Source: Cenococcum geophilum 1.58
Taxonomy: Eukaryota; Ascomycota; Dothideomycetes; Gloniales; Gloniaceae
Reading direction: 5' to 3'
Assembly: GCA_001692895.1 (NCBI GenBank)
Contig: KV748199.1
Span: 1,798,001-1,862,000, forward strand
DNA: 64,000 nucleotides
The position numbers and the translations under genes were made by a program. The notes under the pieces were generated by a model that was not told where the DNA came from, made no database searches, and was given only the letters and a program-made list of their open reading frames with translations. Positions 10,930 through 24,000 of the stretch are shown one piece after another (position 1 is the stretch's first letter; every line of letters begins with the position of its first letter).

Positions 10930-13900
10930 TACCTATCCATTATATAGTATAACTACGGTAATATAAACCACTATCTTATAAGGCCTTTACTAGACAGTCT
11001 AGACCTAAAGAAATACTATATCCTTACTATATAAGAGCTATACTACAATACCTATACATAATTAATATACTGCCCCTAAGGATTCTAGCTCCTATATAAA
11101 CCAAAAGCAGCTATATATATATGCTTTATAATTAGCAAGGCTATTAGCCTATCCTTATAGTTATAGCAGGCAGTTAACCTAGATATTGTAGTTATAACAA
11201 TCTAGATATATAGGGGACTGGTACAAATTATTAATATATATAACCCTAGGGTCGAAGGGGTCCTATAAATAGAGAATATTATATTAGTAATAAGCTTACT
11301 AGAAACCGAAGGCACAGAGTCCATTCTACTAAGAGATATAAACCTCCACCACCCGCGGTAAAAGGGTATCTATATTACTGCTAATTAACAGATAGAGTAC
11401 CTACTAAGAGCTATAGACACCTAGGGCCTTAAGTTAGCTACCCCCTTAGGAGTAACTATATGGTAATAAGGAACCTCTAGAAGTATAATTAACCTCACAT
11501 TTATAGATAAAGGCCTATACTAGAGACTTAAAAGGTATAACCCTAAAGAAGAATAGGCACTCGCCTTAGACCATATCCCTATCTAGATATAGCTAGATTT
11601 AGATATTAAGGCGTAACTAAGTAGTAAAAGATATATAATAAGGAAGCTTAAAATAGACAGTTTCCTTAATACAGTTAAATAATAACTCTAAGACCTAGAA
11701 GAAATCCACCCAATTCTAAACAAGCAAGGCTTATTAGCTACCCCTAAGGAAATTAACTAAAGACTAGAAAGGATCTAGGCAGCAATTAAAAATGGGCTAA
11801 AAGAGCACTGCCCGGTTTTAGAACCGGGCCCCTATATGTGATATATATAGTCCGCACAATACACAGTTCTTATTACTAGCTAATAATGAGTAAGAAGGAA
11901 ATATATAAGTAGCTATAACCCTAAAAATAAGAGATAATACAAAGATATAAGAAACTAGTTAAAGAATACCCTAAAGAAAGAAGTAAGAAATAACTAGAGA
12001 CGGTTTATAAACGAGCATACTTTTAACCTAAGCCTCCCCTATAATAAGGGCCTTTAGGCTATAGCAAAATGGGTAAAAAAAAAAGGTAGGGCGCCTAGTA
12101 GAAGACTTATACCTACTACCCCTACGAAGAGTAGGGGAATTACAGGCTATTAATAACAATAATAAGAAGGCAAAGATCCTTATAAAGAGGTTCTTCCCCT
12201 AACCGGCTCCGGCAGACCTCAGCGATATTATAGGTAAAATACTGGTAATTTGCCTAAGGGTTGACAGCGATATAATAACAGAGGAAATAGCCAGAACTAT
12301 TAGCCGCCTTTTAAATAATATAGTACTAGGACCAGATAGGATTCCAAATAAGGCCTTAAAAACCTATAGACTACTTATAGCACCTTAGCTTATAGATATA
12401 GCTAGGGCATACTTTACTATAGGCTACTACCCACGACTTAGAAGATCTATAACAACGGTTATTCTACGGAAAGAAGGTAAAGTAGATTACTTAATCCCAG
12501 GAAGCTACCGCCCTATTACCTTAAAAAACACCCTTAGTAAGATCTTAGAAAAGGTAATAGCGGACTATATAATAGACACGGCTAAGGAATATAACTTACT
12601 ACTATAAAGCCAAATAGGGGCAAGAAAGAACCGCTTAACACTATTAGCACTTACGCTACTCGCTACTACTATTAAATCCACATAGGCGATGCGAAGGGAC
12701 TTTATAGTATTAATGCTTAGCTTAGATATTAGCGGCGCCTATAATAATATACCCTATAAGTGTCTCCTATACATCCTTAGGGTAAAAGGCTTCCTAAAAT
12801 GGATTATATAATTTGTTTAAGGGTTTATAGGTTAGAAAAAAATATTACTAGTCTTTAGCAGATACTAGAGCCCCCCTATTGCAGTTATAACAGGAATACT
12901 ATAAGGATTACCCCTCTTGCCTATACTCTTCCTTTTCTTTATAAGCAACCTGCTTAACTCTTTTAAGGAAGGGGCAACCTAGGGGATAGGCTTTGTTAAT
13001 AATATAAACCTAATTATATATAGGCTAACAGCCGTAGAGAATTGCAGAACACTAGAGAAAGCTTATAATACCTATATAAAATAGGCAAGACAATATAGAG
13101 TCTAATTCTTATTAGAGAAATACCAGCTAATCTACTTTATAAGAAAACGCAACTAATCTATAGATCTTTAGCATATAATTCGCATCTAAGGCTTTAGGGG
13201 TTAACCAGTTTAGGGCCTAAGGGTATTAGGAGTATAGGTAGATAGTAAGCTCTAGTAGAGCGTATATATAGCGCAAGCGGCCTATAAGGGCCAAGTATAG
13301 TACATCGCATTATCTAGGATTGTTAATTCTATATAGGGTTTATGCTTTTAGAGGTTACGCCTACTATATATAGTAGTTGTCCGGCTAACTATAACGTATA
13401 GGTCCAGTATTTGGGCCATTAGAGAATCTAAGAAAGGCCCCCCTAAATTGCTCCTTAAACCACTCTAAAAGGTCTAAATAGCCTGCCTTTAGAGTATAAT
13501 AGGCGGATATAAGCGAACAGCTACAGCACTGCTTAAAAAGGAAGCTAATATTCCCCCCCTATAACTATATATTAAAGCCGCTGCAATATAAAGGGCGTAA
13601 AATAAACGTAACTCTAATATTATAAAGTATATTAAGACACGCCTAAATAAACTATAAAGGGACCCTAGGGCGCCCTATAGAAGAACAAACTAATAACCCT
13701 AAAGTAGGGAAGATATATTAGAGAAACAGGTAAAGAAAGCAGAAGAAGAATAGTGCTGCTTTAGGGCCTAGGCCTATATAGAGGAGGAAAGAAGACGCGT
13801 AAGAGGCTAGTAAAGATAATAGCAAGAAAGAAAAAGGAGCTAAAGTAGAGCATAAAAGAACGCTAGGAAACTATCTACCGTAATATAATACTGGCTAGAC

Positions 13901-14360
13901 TAACGCTGGAGAGGCGTATAGGAGTTAAAGGTATAGAGGCTAACTAAGGTAAGAGGAACCTAAGCCGTAGTATGGTTAATGCTATAGAGGGTAAATACTT
14001 TAGGGCTCTAAGAAGGCCTAACAAAGGCAGAAAATATAATAGCAACACTCTTAAGAATAGGAATAATAGGACTAAAAGACTAGCTCTACTGGGTGGATGT
14101 CCTAGTAGGTAGCCTAAGATACAAATATAGCTGGCTAAGACAGATACTAAAACATATAATACTATTATGCCCCTTACGCACCAACTAAGAAGTAATGCTC
14201 TTAGTAGCTAATATAGAGAACTATAACACACTACTCTTAATATAAAAAGGCCTTAAGGCGGTTACCCAGTGGCTTATTAGCTAAAATGTACTAAACCAGT
14301 TCTAGGTTGTAAGGGAAATAGTAATAAAAGGTAGGAGGGGCGAGTAACGGGCGCCCTCTA
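10930..14360 (+). pseudogene. LINE ORF2: endonuclease-reverse transcriptase, decayed
   Basis: Endonuclease (about 10945-11610): QYNYGN.N start, YCP.GF.LLY, then ESILLRDINLHHPR.KG (family GDFNLHHP.W; here G-D decayed to R-D), SIINLTF and LDHIPI near the end. Reverse transcriptase (about 12200-13250): GSYRPITLKNTLSKILEKVI, LSLDISGAYNNIPY, and GFVNNINLIIY, where the catalytic F.DD reads VNN, a G-to-A RIP outcome. Thumb/C-terminal part: ACL.SIIGGYKRTATALLKK (13470-13540). Near the end QILKHIILLCPLRTN (about 14140-14190) resembles the conserved Cys/His tail of fungal LINEs. Many stops; catalytically dead. Confidence 0.85.
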
Positions 14361-14645
14361 ATAACTCTATAGTGGTAGAGTAAAGTTTACAATACTAGCG
14401 CGTCCATAGGCTTATTATGGCAGCAGTGGTTCTTAAGGAGGTTAAAAAGTAAGGTAGTAGAGCACTATAGGTAACTCGTAGGCGCCTTGCAGGCGCCTTA
14501 TAGGCGAGTCCTAAAAGGCGGGGAGATAGATTACGGGGTTTTCTTAAATAGAGTTTTCTCCCTATATATATATAAGGAGTAGTCCGCGTGGGCCTAATAG
14601 GGATCTAAATTAGACGTTAAGCAATGAATAATAATATATATATTA

Positions 14646-14778
14646 ATTAAAGTCTATATAATAAAGCTCTAAAATTAATTGGCTTATTACTTATAAACTT
14701 AGGTTAAAATTTACGTTAGGGGATTAACGTTCTAATTTGATATTTAATTAACGTTAGTTATAAACATAATCTCTCCAC
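14646..14778. other. Short AT-rich spacer
   Basis: RIPped sequence between the LINE 3' tail and the hAT-2 target duplication; nothing recognised. Confidence 0.5.
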
Positions 14779-14934
14779 CGCTAGTCTAGTGTATTTAATA
14801 GTTAGCCTAGCTGCGAGCTTAAGCCTTATAGCTGACTGACTGCGTTAATTAGATCGCTCGCTATTCGCTAACTATTAAGTAACATACGCTGACTATTACG
14901 CTATTAGCTAGCTGTCCTAATTTGGAAAGTAGTA

Positions 14935-15010
14935 TCCCTTGCACCGTCAAGTGCCTTAAGATTGTGGCCCGTGCGAGTAATAATCTTAAGGCACTCGACG
15001 GTGCAAGGGA
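14935..15010. mobile_element. 76-bp micro-MITE (hairpin) with TA duplication
   Basis: TCCCTTGCACCGTCAAGTGC opens a 29-bp arm (14935-14963) whose reverse complement closes the element (14982-15010) with one A/G mismatch; the loop is 18 nt. TA flanks both sides (14933-14934 and 15011-15012). In hAT-1 the corresponding subterminal region lacks this hairpin, which supports insertion. TA duplication and long inverted ends point to Tc1/mariner-type mobilisation. Confidence 0.75.
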
Positions 15011-15850
15011 TAGACTTTGTGGTATTTTATTGCGGATTTTTGGTAGCACCTCTCTATATACAAATATTAACATTATATAATTAAAATTTAGCCTTAATTT
15101 ATCTAATATAGTATTTAAATATAGCTAAATTTATCCTACGCACCTATAGAGGCTTAAAAAGGTAAGTAGAATAGTTGGTAGTAAGGGCTCTAGAGGCTCT
15201 ATTTATAATTAAATATAAAGCTTTATTAAATATATCTTACTAGGCTAACTTTTCTACCTCTATAGCTGGCTTATAGCTAGTAAGATTAATATTTAAGTAG
15301 TTAATCTATAAACCCTACGCGGTACTAAGAAAGTTAAGTAATATATAGATTATAAATTTAATAAAAGGAAGAAGTAGAGGAAGAAGCTTTATTGCCTAGC
15401 TAATACGTAAAATATAATATATGTTATATTTTATATAGGTAATAAAATAGTAAATTTTAGTATAGGAGAACGTGTAAGGTATATTGCCTAGGTATATATA
15501 CTTGCTAATAAGTAAGCAATTAAGTAAGAGGCCTTATTTTGGGCAATTAAGCAAGTAAAGGAAGCGCTTACTTACTTATTTATTGCTTATATATAGTTAA
15601 TTTAGTAGTAGCGGTGGTTAATAGATTATTTTTTTTTGCTTTTTTAGAGTTAATTTCTAATGGCTAAGGTAATGTAAATAGTGTAAATAAGTCCTTTTAG
15701 GCAACCGCTAAGTCTATTTAAAAACGGTTTTCTGTGCCGACCTAAAGTCTTAGGCAACTTACTTTTTCGATCCTCTAAGATCGCGATATACGCGCTGCCT
15801 TTACCGCGTCCGCCTTATAAACTGCCTCCGAGTCGCGTGAATAAGCCTAT

Positions 15851-16077
15851 TATTACGGCACTGGCAGAACTTTGCACTGGTAAGTTGCTATAAATTGCCA
15901 CAGATTGCTATATATTGTAATTACGTAACGTAAAGATCTTATAAAACACTAAACGGCATTACTTTTTTTCTCCTTTCCTTTTCCTAGCTTTAGATTCTTG
16001 TTTATAGACAATCTAATTACATAGGCTTACGCGACCCTTTTACTGTGCTTATATCTTAATTAACTAGGTCACTAATA
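15851..16077 (+). repeat. Gypsy A 5' LTR
   Basis: Starts TATTACGGCAC (TGTTACGGCAC with one G-to-A change) and ends ..CACTAATA (from ..CGCTAACA). Length equals that of the other LTRs of the family (227 bp). Confidence 0.9.
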
Positions 16078-16254
16078 TTATCTAAAGCTTACTCTACTCT
16101 TTTTTCCTAAGAAGGAACTTAAATATATCTATAAGAATATAGAATAGGACCCTAAGGATATTACTAGGACTATAAGGATAGAACCTAAAAGAATAGAACA
16201 GAACCCTAAGGAAAGAACCCACAAGATATATATAGACTAGAACCCCTAAAGAAA

Positions 16255-18117
16255 TTACCTAGAATTACCTAATACCTCTACTATTATACTATAAACTATA
16301 GTAGTAGGTAAAGCAGCTATAGGACCCTTAAATACTTTAGATAAANAAATAATTAANNTTTTAACCCCCNAGGCGGAGCTTNCGGCTACTAATACTAAAA
16401 TTAAATAACTACAAGAGCTACTTAAAGCTAGAGATACCCCTATATCTAATAATAAGTTATTATTAGACAACTAAAGACTTACTATAGTCCTTTAGGCCCT
16501 ATTTTAGCGCCTTAGTAGATTTATTAAGGCCTATATAGTACTAAAGCAGTTAGTAAAGGTTGTAGATCCCTTACTACTTATAGACGGAACTAACCCTATA
16601 TTTAATAATTAGAAGCTTTAATTATAGGATAAGCTTAAAGTTAATATAAACTACTTCCCTAATGCCTAAGCTAGAATAGCCTATATTTTTAGCCGTACTA
16701 GCAAAGACGCCTAGACGTATTTACGCCCGCGATATACTAAAGACTTAGTAAACCCCTTTATCTTTAAAGAAGAAATAATTAAATACTTATCTTTTATTTA
16801 TAAAGACCCTTTTAAAGTATAAAACGCCTACTTTAGCTATAAAAGCCTAAATATGAAAATAACGGAGACCTTTTTAGCCTTTTAAACCCGCTTTTTATAT
16901 CTAGTAGGATAGGCCTAGATTCCCTAAGAAGATTTACTATTAAACCTCTTTAATAAGCTTACCTTAGACCTATAGTGGGCCGTATTACTAGCTTATACTA
17001 TAGTATAGACGTTAAAGGAACTTATAGACTATTGCCTAGCTATTAATTAAGGCCTTTATTAAATTAAGGTACGTACTAACTAGCTAAAAACTAGAAACCT
17101 TATAAATTAGGCCGTAAGTACTATAAATACGGCCCGTAGTGCCCTAGTATAATTAACAACTTCTATAGTTAACCTAGTAGTTAGCCGTATAGCTACTTTT
17201 ACTATAGGCCTAGTATACACCTAGCCTATATATAGCGACCCCTATATATAGGCCCTTAGCGATTAAGGAGCTTACTTCTTATATAGTTAAATAGGCTACC
17301 TTATAAGGAATTACCTAATAAAGGTAAAGATAAATAAGGTTTTATTAATTTAGGAGGATAGTATAAAGCTAGAAAAAGAGAAACCCTAAAGGAAGACTCC
17401 TCTCTAGGGTTAAAAGGGATTAATATATTATATATTAATCTAGGTCGGCTAATTAGTAGAAGAAGCTATACTATCCCTTATACTTTATTTTATAATAGAT
17501 ATTAAGTTTTAACCTTTACTTTAGCTAACTTAGAAGTAAATACCTTTACCTTAATTAATATAAAGTGCGCTATAAAACTGGCTAACTTTTTAAATATACC
17601 CCTTAAAGAACTACCTAAACTAGTCCTTATTTGCGGTTATAACGGATAGATAAAACTACCTATTATAACTATCTTATGGATCTACCTCTGTGTTAACAAA
17701 CGAAAGTAATATAATATCCCCTTTCTTATTACGGACCTTAGAAGCTATAATATAATCTTAAGGAGAAAATAGCTAGCCTATTTAGGCTTATAGCTTAATA
17801 TACAAAATAGGTAGCTTATTTAGCCTAAAACTATACCCCTAATGCCTTTCTTTATAAAAGAGATTAATATTATAATAGAAAACCTTATACGGCTATAAAT
17901 AAACACTATTTACTAGGCTAATGTAATGCGTAAGGACTAGGCTTTTAAGAAGGATATATAGCTTAATCCGTAACGGATCCGTATACTACGCCGCCCCTAA
18001 ACTGCCTATATTATACTACCCGTACTAAAGACTTAGGAAGTTAGTAGTAGCCTAGCTAAGTCCCTAATAGAGAACTTAGGCCCTACGTAGCTATAAAAAA
18101 AGGCTAGGGATATTAGA
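16255..18117 (+). pseudogene. Gypsy A gag-protease, decayed
   Basis: Gag-like frame from about 16255 to 17400 with many stops (e.g. YFPNA.ARIAYIFSRTSKDA at 16640-16700, KHYLSFIYKDPF-like at 16760-16810). Protease near 17500-17790: ALANLEVNTFTLINIKCA (family DSGANAFTL) and YNIPFLITDL. It stops where Gypsy B inserted (duplication TTAGA at 18113-18117) and resumes at 38485. Six undetermined bases lie at 16346-16382. Confidence 0.75.
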
Positions 18118-18344
18118 TGCTAGCGACTTAGTTAATTAAGATATAAGTACGGTAAAAGGGTCGCGTAAGCCTATGCGATTAGATTGCCTATAAACAAGAA
18201 TCTAAAACTAGGGAAAAGAAAGGAGAAAAAAAGTAGCGCCGTTTAGTATTTTATAAGATCTTTACGTTATATAATCGCAATATATAGTAATCTGTGGCAA
18301 TTTATAGCAACTTACCGGTATAAAGTTTTGCCAGTGCCGTAATA
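18118..18344 (-). repeat. Gypsy B 3' LTR
   Basis: Begins TGCTAGCGACTT and ends GTGCCGTAATA on the plus strand, the reverse complement of the family LTR; 227 bp. Confidence 0.9.
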
Positions 18345-18399
18345 TTACCCCCCCTCTAAAAAAGCCTACCCTTAGGCTTTATTACTAAAAGTCTTAGTA

Positions 18400-20659
18400 A
18401 GAGAATCTAACTAATTAAATAACTTTAACCGCCGGTTAAAGTTCCTAAATATCTTAATACCTTATATAACTAAGAAATTTTTAGGGTGTTTTTATCCTTA
18501 TATTCTTCTAGTAGCTTATTATCTTTATTATACTAGCATTCTATCTACTCGTTTAGGTACTTTAGCGGTCCGGGTTTATTAGGGTAACGGCTATAAAACT
18601 TTTAAAGCTTATAGGGACTACCTATAAAGTTCTATATAGGGTACTAAGTAGGGTTTAAGTTATATCCTTTCTGACTAATATAATACTTTAATATTCCCTT
18701 TATAAGTTTATAGGCTAGCATTTCTTTAATTTCCTATTTATTATCGCTATTAACTTAAATTAGTAGGGGAGGTTTATTCTTTTATCTAGGTAGTAGGTTA
18801 TTTATAGCTTTCTATAGCTTATCTAGTAAGAAAATAGGGTAAACTTTAATTAAGTCTAGGAGCTTAATCTTATACAAGTTACCTACTTTATTAAGAATCT
18901 TATATAGTTCTACTATTTTATAGTCTAGCTTATAGCTAGGCCGTTCTATCTTCTAGTTCTTTGTTATAATCTAAACTATATTACCTATAGTAAAGTTAGG
19001 CTCGCGCCTATACTTATTTACCTACTATTTTATTAATTTCTAGACCTTTTTTAGGTTTATATAGGCTACTTTCTAGGCTTCTTCTAAGCGCTTAGCGTAC
19101 TATTAGGCTTCCTTATAAGATAGTTTTTCGCATATAGTTTGGGGCCCTTCTAGTCTTTCCTAGTTAAAGCTTATATAGGGTAGGTAACCCATTTCTAGTT
19201 AAATAGGGGCAAATCCGGTAGAGTTATAGGGTAGGGTTGCTTAGGCGTAGTTTATTAAGGGTAATAGTTTAGCTTAATTATCCTAAAAGTAGTTAATAAA
19301 AGGCCAGAGTCTTTAGTCTAAGTATTAATTTATAATCTCCGTTTAACCGTTTATCTAGAGGTAATATACTATAAAAAGCTTTAGCTAAATACCTAAGATC
19401 TAGGTAAACTTATTTTAAAAGGCTAATATAAACTATAGCCCGCGGTCGGATATAATAGTATTTAGTAATCCGTAAATTTGGTAAACGTAATAGATATATA
19501 GTTAGGCTGCCTCTTTAGCGTTAATATTTTTATAATAGGGAATTAAAAACGGGCGCTTACTAAAGCGGTTAATTAGGATTATAACTATATTATATTTATT
19601 ACGGTTTAGGGGTAGCATATAAAAGTCTATAGAGATATATTACTAGGGGCGGTTAGGTATTAAAAGGGGTTTTAATAATCCTAGGGTCTTATTTTATAGA
19701 ATTATAGACCTATAGCAGTTATTATAGTTCTATATATAGCGGTTAATATCTATAATTATTTTAGGCTAATAGTAGCGGTTGCTAATAATTCTATAGGTCT
19801 TATTTTTTCTAGGGTAGGCCGTAGAGACCTAGGTATATACTTTAGCAATAAGCTAAGTTCGTAAGTTCTATTCCTCTACTACTACTAGCCGTTTATAGTG
19901 CTTAAGTAGTCCACTTTTAAGGGACTATAGGCTAGAAACGTTCTTTACCTTTTCGCGGTACTCCTATAGAGAAGGGGCCGTATAGTTTACCTATAGTAGT
20001 TTATTAATAAGGTCTAGTTCTATAAAGTTAATAGGGTATATCTTAATATCTAAAAAGTCTATATTTAGTTCTGCCCGTATTTAGAAGTTAAGGTACTCTA
20101 GTTATAGTAGCGCTTAGGTTTATAATAAGATCTTTACAGCTATCTAGTTATTTATATCCTNTTTACNCCTTATAANAGCGTTTATANNGTTAGTNGCGCC
20201 TNGCCTATATATAATTAGGAAGTTAAACTAAGATAGGGTGTCCGCCTAGCGCGCCTATTAGGCTATAAGGGCCTTTATTATTATAAAATATTCTAAGGCC
20301 TTATAATTGGAAACTACTTAAATAAACTTAGGGGTGCCTTCTAGTTAGGCTCGCCAGTGCTAAAAGCTAAAGATAATAGCCAGCATTTCTTTATCGTAAA
20401 TTAGGTAGTTTAGCTTAGCATTTACTATAGTCTTTAAATAGTAAGCAATAGGGTGCTATTCTCTATTTATCTACTCTTAGGAGTAAACGCTAGCTATAAT
20501 ACTATCTAAGGTATTAGTTTCTAGCATTAAGGGCCATTCTAGGTTAAAGTAGGTAAGTAAAGGAGCAGTAACTAGTCGCTTCTTAAGCTCGTTAAAGGCC
20601 TGCCTATATACGGTATTAAAGTAAAAGGGCTAGTCCTTATAGGTAAGTAGGCTTAGTAG
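18400..20659 (-). pseudogene. Gypsy B RNase H-integrase-chromodomain part, decayed
   Basis: Minus-strand counterpart of the 3' half of the family: chromodomain region (about 18450-18720), integrase core (about 19000-19900) and RNase H tail (about 20170-20560), recognised by their alignment with Gypsy A and C. Frames are broken by RIP stops. It is truncated at 20664 by Gypsy C and resumes at 34618. Seven undetermined bases lie at 20161-20202. Confidence 0.75.
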
Positions 20660-20664
20660 CTAAG

Positions 20665-20891
20665 TATTACGGCACTGGCAGAACTTGGCAGAACTACGCA
20701 CCGGCAAGTTGCCACAGATTGCCGTATAATGCGGTCACGTGACGCGAAGATCGTATATAGCTTCGAGCGGCGCTCCCCTTCTTCTCCTTTCCTTTCTTTA
20801 GCTTTAGATTCTCGTTTATAGACAATCCAATCGTATAGGCTTGCGCGACCCTTTTGCCGAGCTTATATCTCGATTAACTAAGTCGCTAACA
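20665..20891 (+). repeat. Gypsy C 5' LTR
   Basis: 227 bp from TATTACGGCACTGG to GTCGCTAACA; differs from its 3' partner almost only by C/T and G/A changes. Confidence 0.92.
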
Positions 20892-21089
20892 TTATCTAAA
20901 GCTTACTCTACTCTTTCTTTCTAAAAAGGAACTTAAATATATCTACAAGAACACAGAATAGGACCCTAAGGATATCACTAGGACTACAAAGACAGGACCT
21001 AAAAGAAAAGAACAGAACCCTAAGGAAAGGACCTACAAGACACGTATAGACTAGAACCCCTAAAGAAATTACTAGAATTACCTAATACC

Positions 21090-24000
21090 CCTACTACCAT
21101 GCTACGAACTATAGTAGCAGGTAAAGTAGCTATAGGACCCTTAAATACTTTAGATAAAGAAATAATTAACGTTTTAACCCCCTAGGCGGAGCTTACGGCT
21201 GCCAATACCGAAATTAAATAATTTCGAGAGCTGCTTAAAGCTAAAGATACCCCTATATCTAATAATAAGTCATTATTAGACAACTAAAGACTTACTATAG
21301 TTCTTTAGGCCCTATCCTAGCGCCTTAGTAGATCTACTAAGGCCTATATAGTACCGAAGCGGTTAGTAAAGGTCGCGGACCCCCTACTACTTATAAACGG
21401 AACTGACCCTACCTTTAATAATTAGAAGCTTTAATTACGGGATAAGCTTAAAGTTAATGCAGACTACTTCCCTAACGCCTAAGCTAGAATAGCCTACGTC
21501 TTTAGCTGTACTGGCGGAGACGCCCAGACGTATTTACGCCCGCGATACACTAAAGACTTAATAGACCCCTTTATCTTTAAAGAAGAAATAATTAAACACT
21601 TATCTTCTATTTATAAAGACCCTTTTAAAGTATAAAACGCCCGCCTTAGCTATAAAAGCCTAAACATAAAAATAATAGAGACCTTTTCGGCCTTCTAAAC
21701 CCGCTTTCTACACCTGGCCGGATAGGCCTAGATCCCCCAAGAAGACCTACTACTAGACCTCTTTAATAAGCTTACCCTAGACCTATAGCGGGCCGTATTA
21801 CTAGCTTATACTATAGTATAGATATTAAAGGAACTTACGGACTATTGCCTAGCTATTAACTGAGGCCTTTATTAAATTAAGGCACGCGCCAACTGGCTAA
21901 AAACTAGAAACCTTATAAACTAGGCCGTAAGTACTATAAGTACGGCCCGTAGTGCCCTAGCATAATCGGCAACTCCTACAGCTAACCTAGCAGCTGGCCG
22001 CGCAGCTACCCCTACTGCGGGCCTAGTATACACCCAGCCTATATATAGCGACCCCCGTATATAGGCCCTTAGCAATTAAAAAGCTTACTTCTTATACGGT
22101 TAAATAAGCTACCCTATAAGGAACTGCCTAATAAAGGCAAAGATAAATAAGGTCCTGTTAATTTAGGAGGATAGTATAGAGCCGGAAAAAGAGGAACCCT
22201 AGAGGAAGACTCCTCTCTAGGGTTAAAAGGGATTAATATATTATATATTAATCTGGGTCGGCTAGTTAGTAGAAAAAGCTGCACTATCCCTTATACTTTA
22301 TTTTATAATAGATATTAAGTTTTAACCTCTGCTTTAGCTGACTTAGGAGTAAATGCCTTTACCTTAATTAATATAAAGTGCGCTGTAAAACTGGCTAACT
22401 TTTTAAATATACCCCTTAAAGAACTGCCTAAACCAATCCCTATTTGCGGTTATAACGGACAGATAGGGCTACTTATTACAACTATCTTGCAAATCTACCT
22501 TCGTGTTAACGGACGAAGGTAGTATAACGTCCCCTTTCTTATTACGGACTTAGAAAGCCACAATATAATCTTAAGAAGAAAATAGCTAGCCTATTTAGGC
22601 TTATAGCTTAAAATACAGAGTAGACGGCTTATCTAGCCCAAAACTCTACCCCTAACCCCTTCCTTTATAAAAGAAATTAGCATTATAATAAAAAACCTTA
22701 TACGGCCCTAAATTAATACTATTTACTAGGCCAATGCTATACGCAGGGACCAGGCCTTTAAGAAGGACATATAGCTTAACCCGTAATAGATCTGTATACT
22801 ACGCCGCCCTTAAACTACCTATATTACGCCACCCGTATTAAAGACCTAGAGAGTTAGTAGTAACCTAGCTAAGTTCCCTATAGAGAACCCTACGAAGCCA
22901 CAAAGGAAAGCTAGGGATATTAGACGCTATACTAAACTAATAAATAGGAAGGATAACTTACGGAAAATAGAACGTAAGCTAAGGAAGACCATAAACCCTA
23001 TACCGCAAACCACGGCCTAACGGACGCTAAAGAAACCTACGGACCTCCTACTAGTTAATATCTGCTGTATTGGCGCTATAGGATTCTACCGGAACCTAGT
23101 TCAGCCTAATACCGTTACCTTTACGACTAGCCTATACAAAATTAACCGAATAATTAAGAAAAAGAAAAGCGAGCTTAGTAGATAGAAAAGTAGGCTTATA
23201 GATAAAGAACTAGTGGAGCAAAAACTGTCTAATTGACACCGGAAATTCAAGGACGTATTCTCTAAGGCAGCGTCTAACATGCTTCCACCCTATTAACTAT
23301 ATAACTACAAGATTGAGATTAAGCAAGATAAGGGAAGCACCCTTAGCTTTAGCCCTCTCTACCTATAGTCTATTACCGAATTATAGGCTATAAAGTAGTA
23401 CCTTATTGACAACCTAAATAAGGGCTTTATTAAGCCTAGCTAAGCCCCTTTTAACTTACTTATTCTCTTTATTAAAAAGCTAAATAGAGGACTACGCTTC
23501 TATATTAACTACTATAAGCTAAATAATATAACCCGCAAGGACCGCTACCCGCTGCCCTTACTTAATAAGACTCTTACCTAAATAAGTAGAGCTAAGGTTT
23601 TTATAAAGCTCGATATCCGCTAGGCCTTTTACTAAATTAGGATAGACCCTGGGTTTAAGGATCTTATTATATTCCGGACCTATTACGGGACGTATAAATA
23701 TAAGGTACTTCCTTTTAGACTAACTAATAGACTAGCTACGTACCAGCGGTATATAAACGATATACTCTTTAACTACCTTAATAACTTCTATACGGCCTAT
23801 CTAGATAATATTATAATCTACTCGGAGAATAAACTAGAATACGAGGAGCACGTCTATAAAGTCCTATAATAGCTCCGCGAAGCTGGCCTCCAGGCCAATA
23901 TTAAAAAGTTAGAATTTAGTGTTAAGCGTATAAAGTACCTAGGTTTTATTATCAGCATAAACGGAATTAAGGCCGACCTAGAGAAAACAACTATAATTAA

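Larger units (their letters stand above)
9000..14645 (+). mobile_element. Tad-like LINE (non-LTR retrotransposon), RIP-decayed
   Basis: The order is an ORF1-like region, AP endonuclease, reverse transcriptase and a C-terminal Cys/His region. The 3' end is an ATAATAATA-type tail near 14630-14645. A second, inverted copy at 62541-64000 shares the same 3' end (GTCCGCGTGGGCCTAATAGG, then ...GACGTTAAG and AAT repeats), which fixes the 3' boundary. The 5' end is uncertain (about 9.0 kb). Domain order and motifs fit the fungal Tad clade (Tad1, CgT1). I see no separate RNase H domain between the reverse transcriptase and the C-terminal region. Confidence 0.85.
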
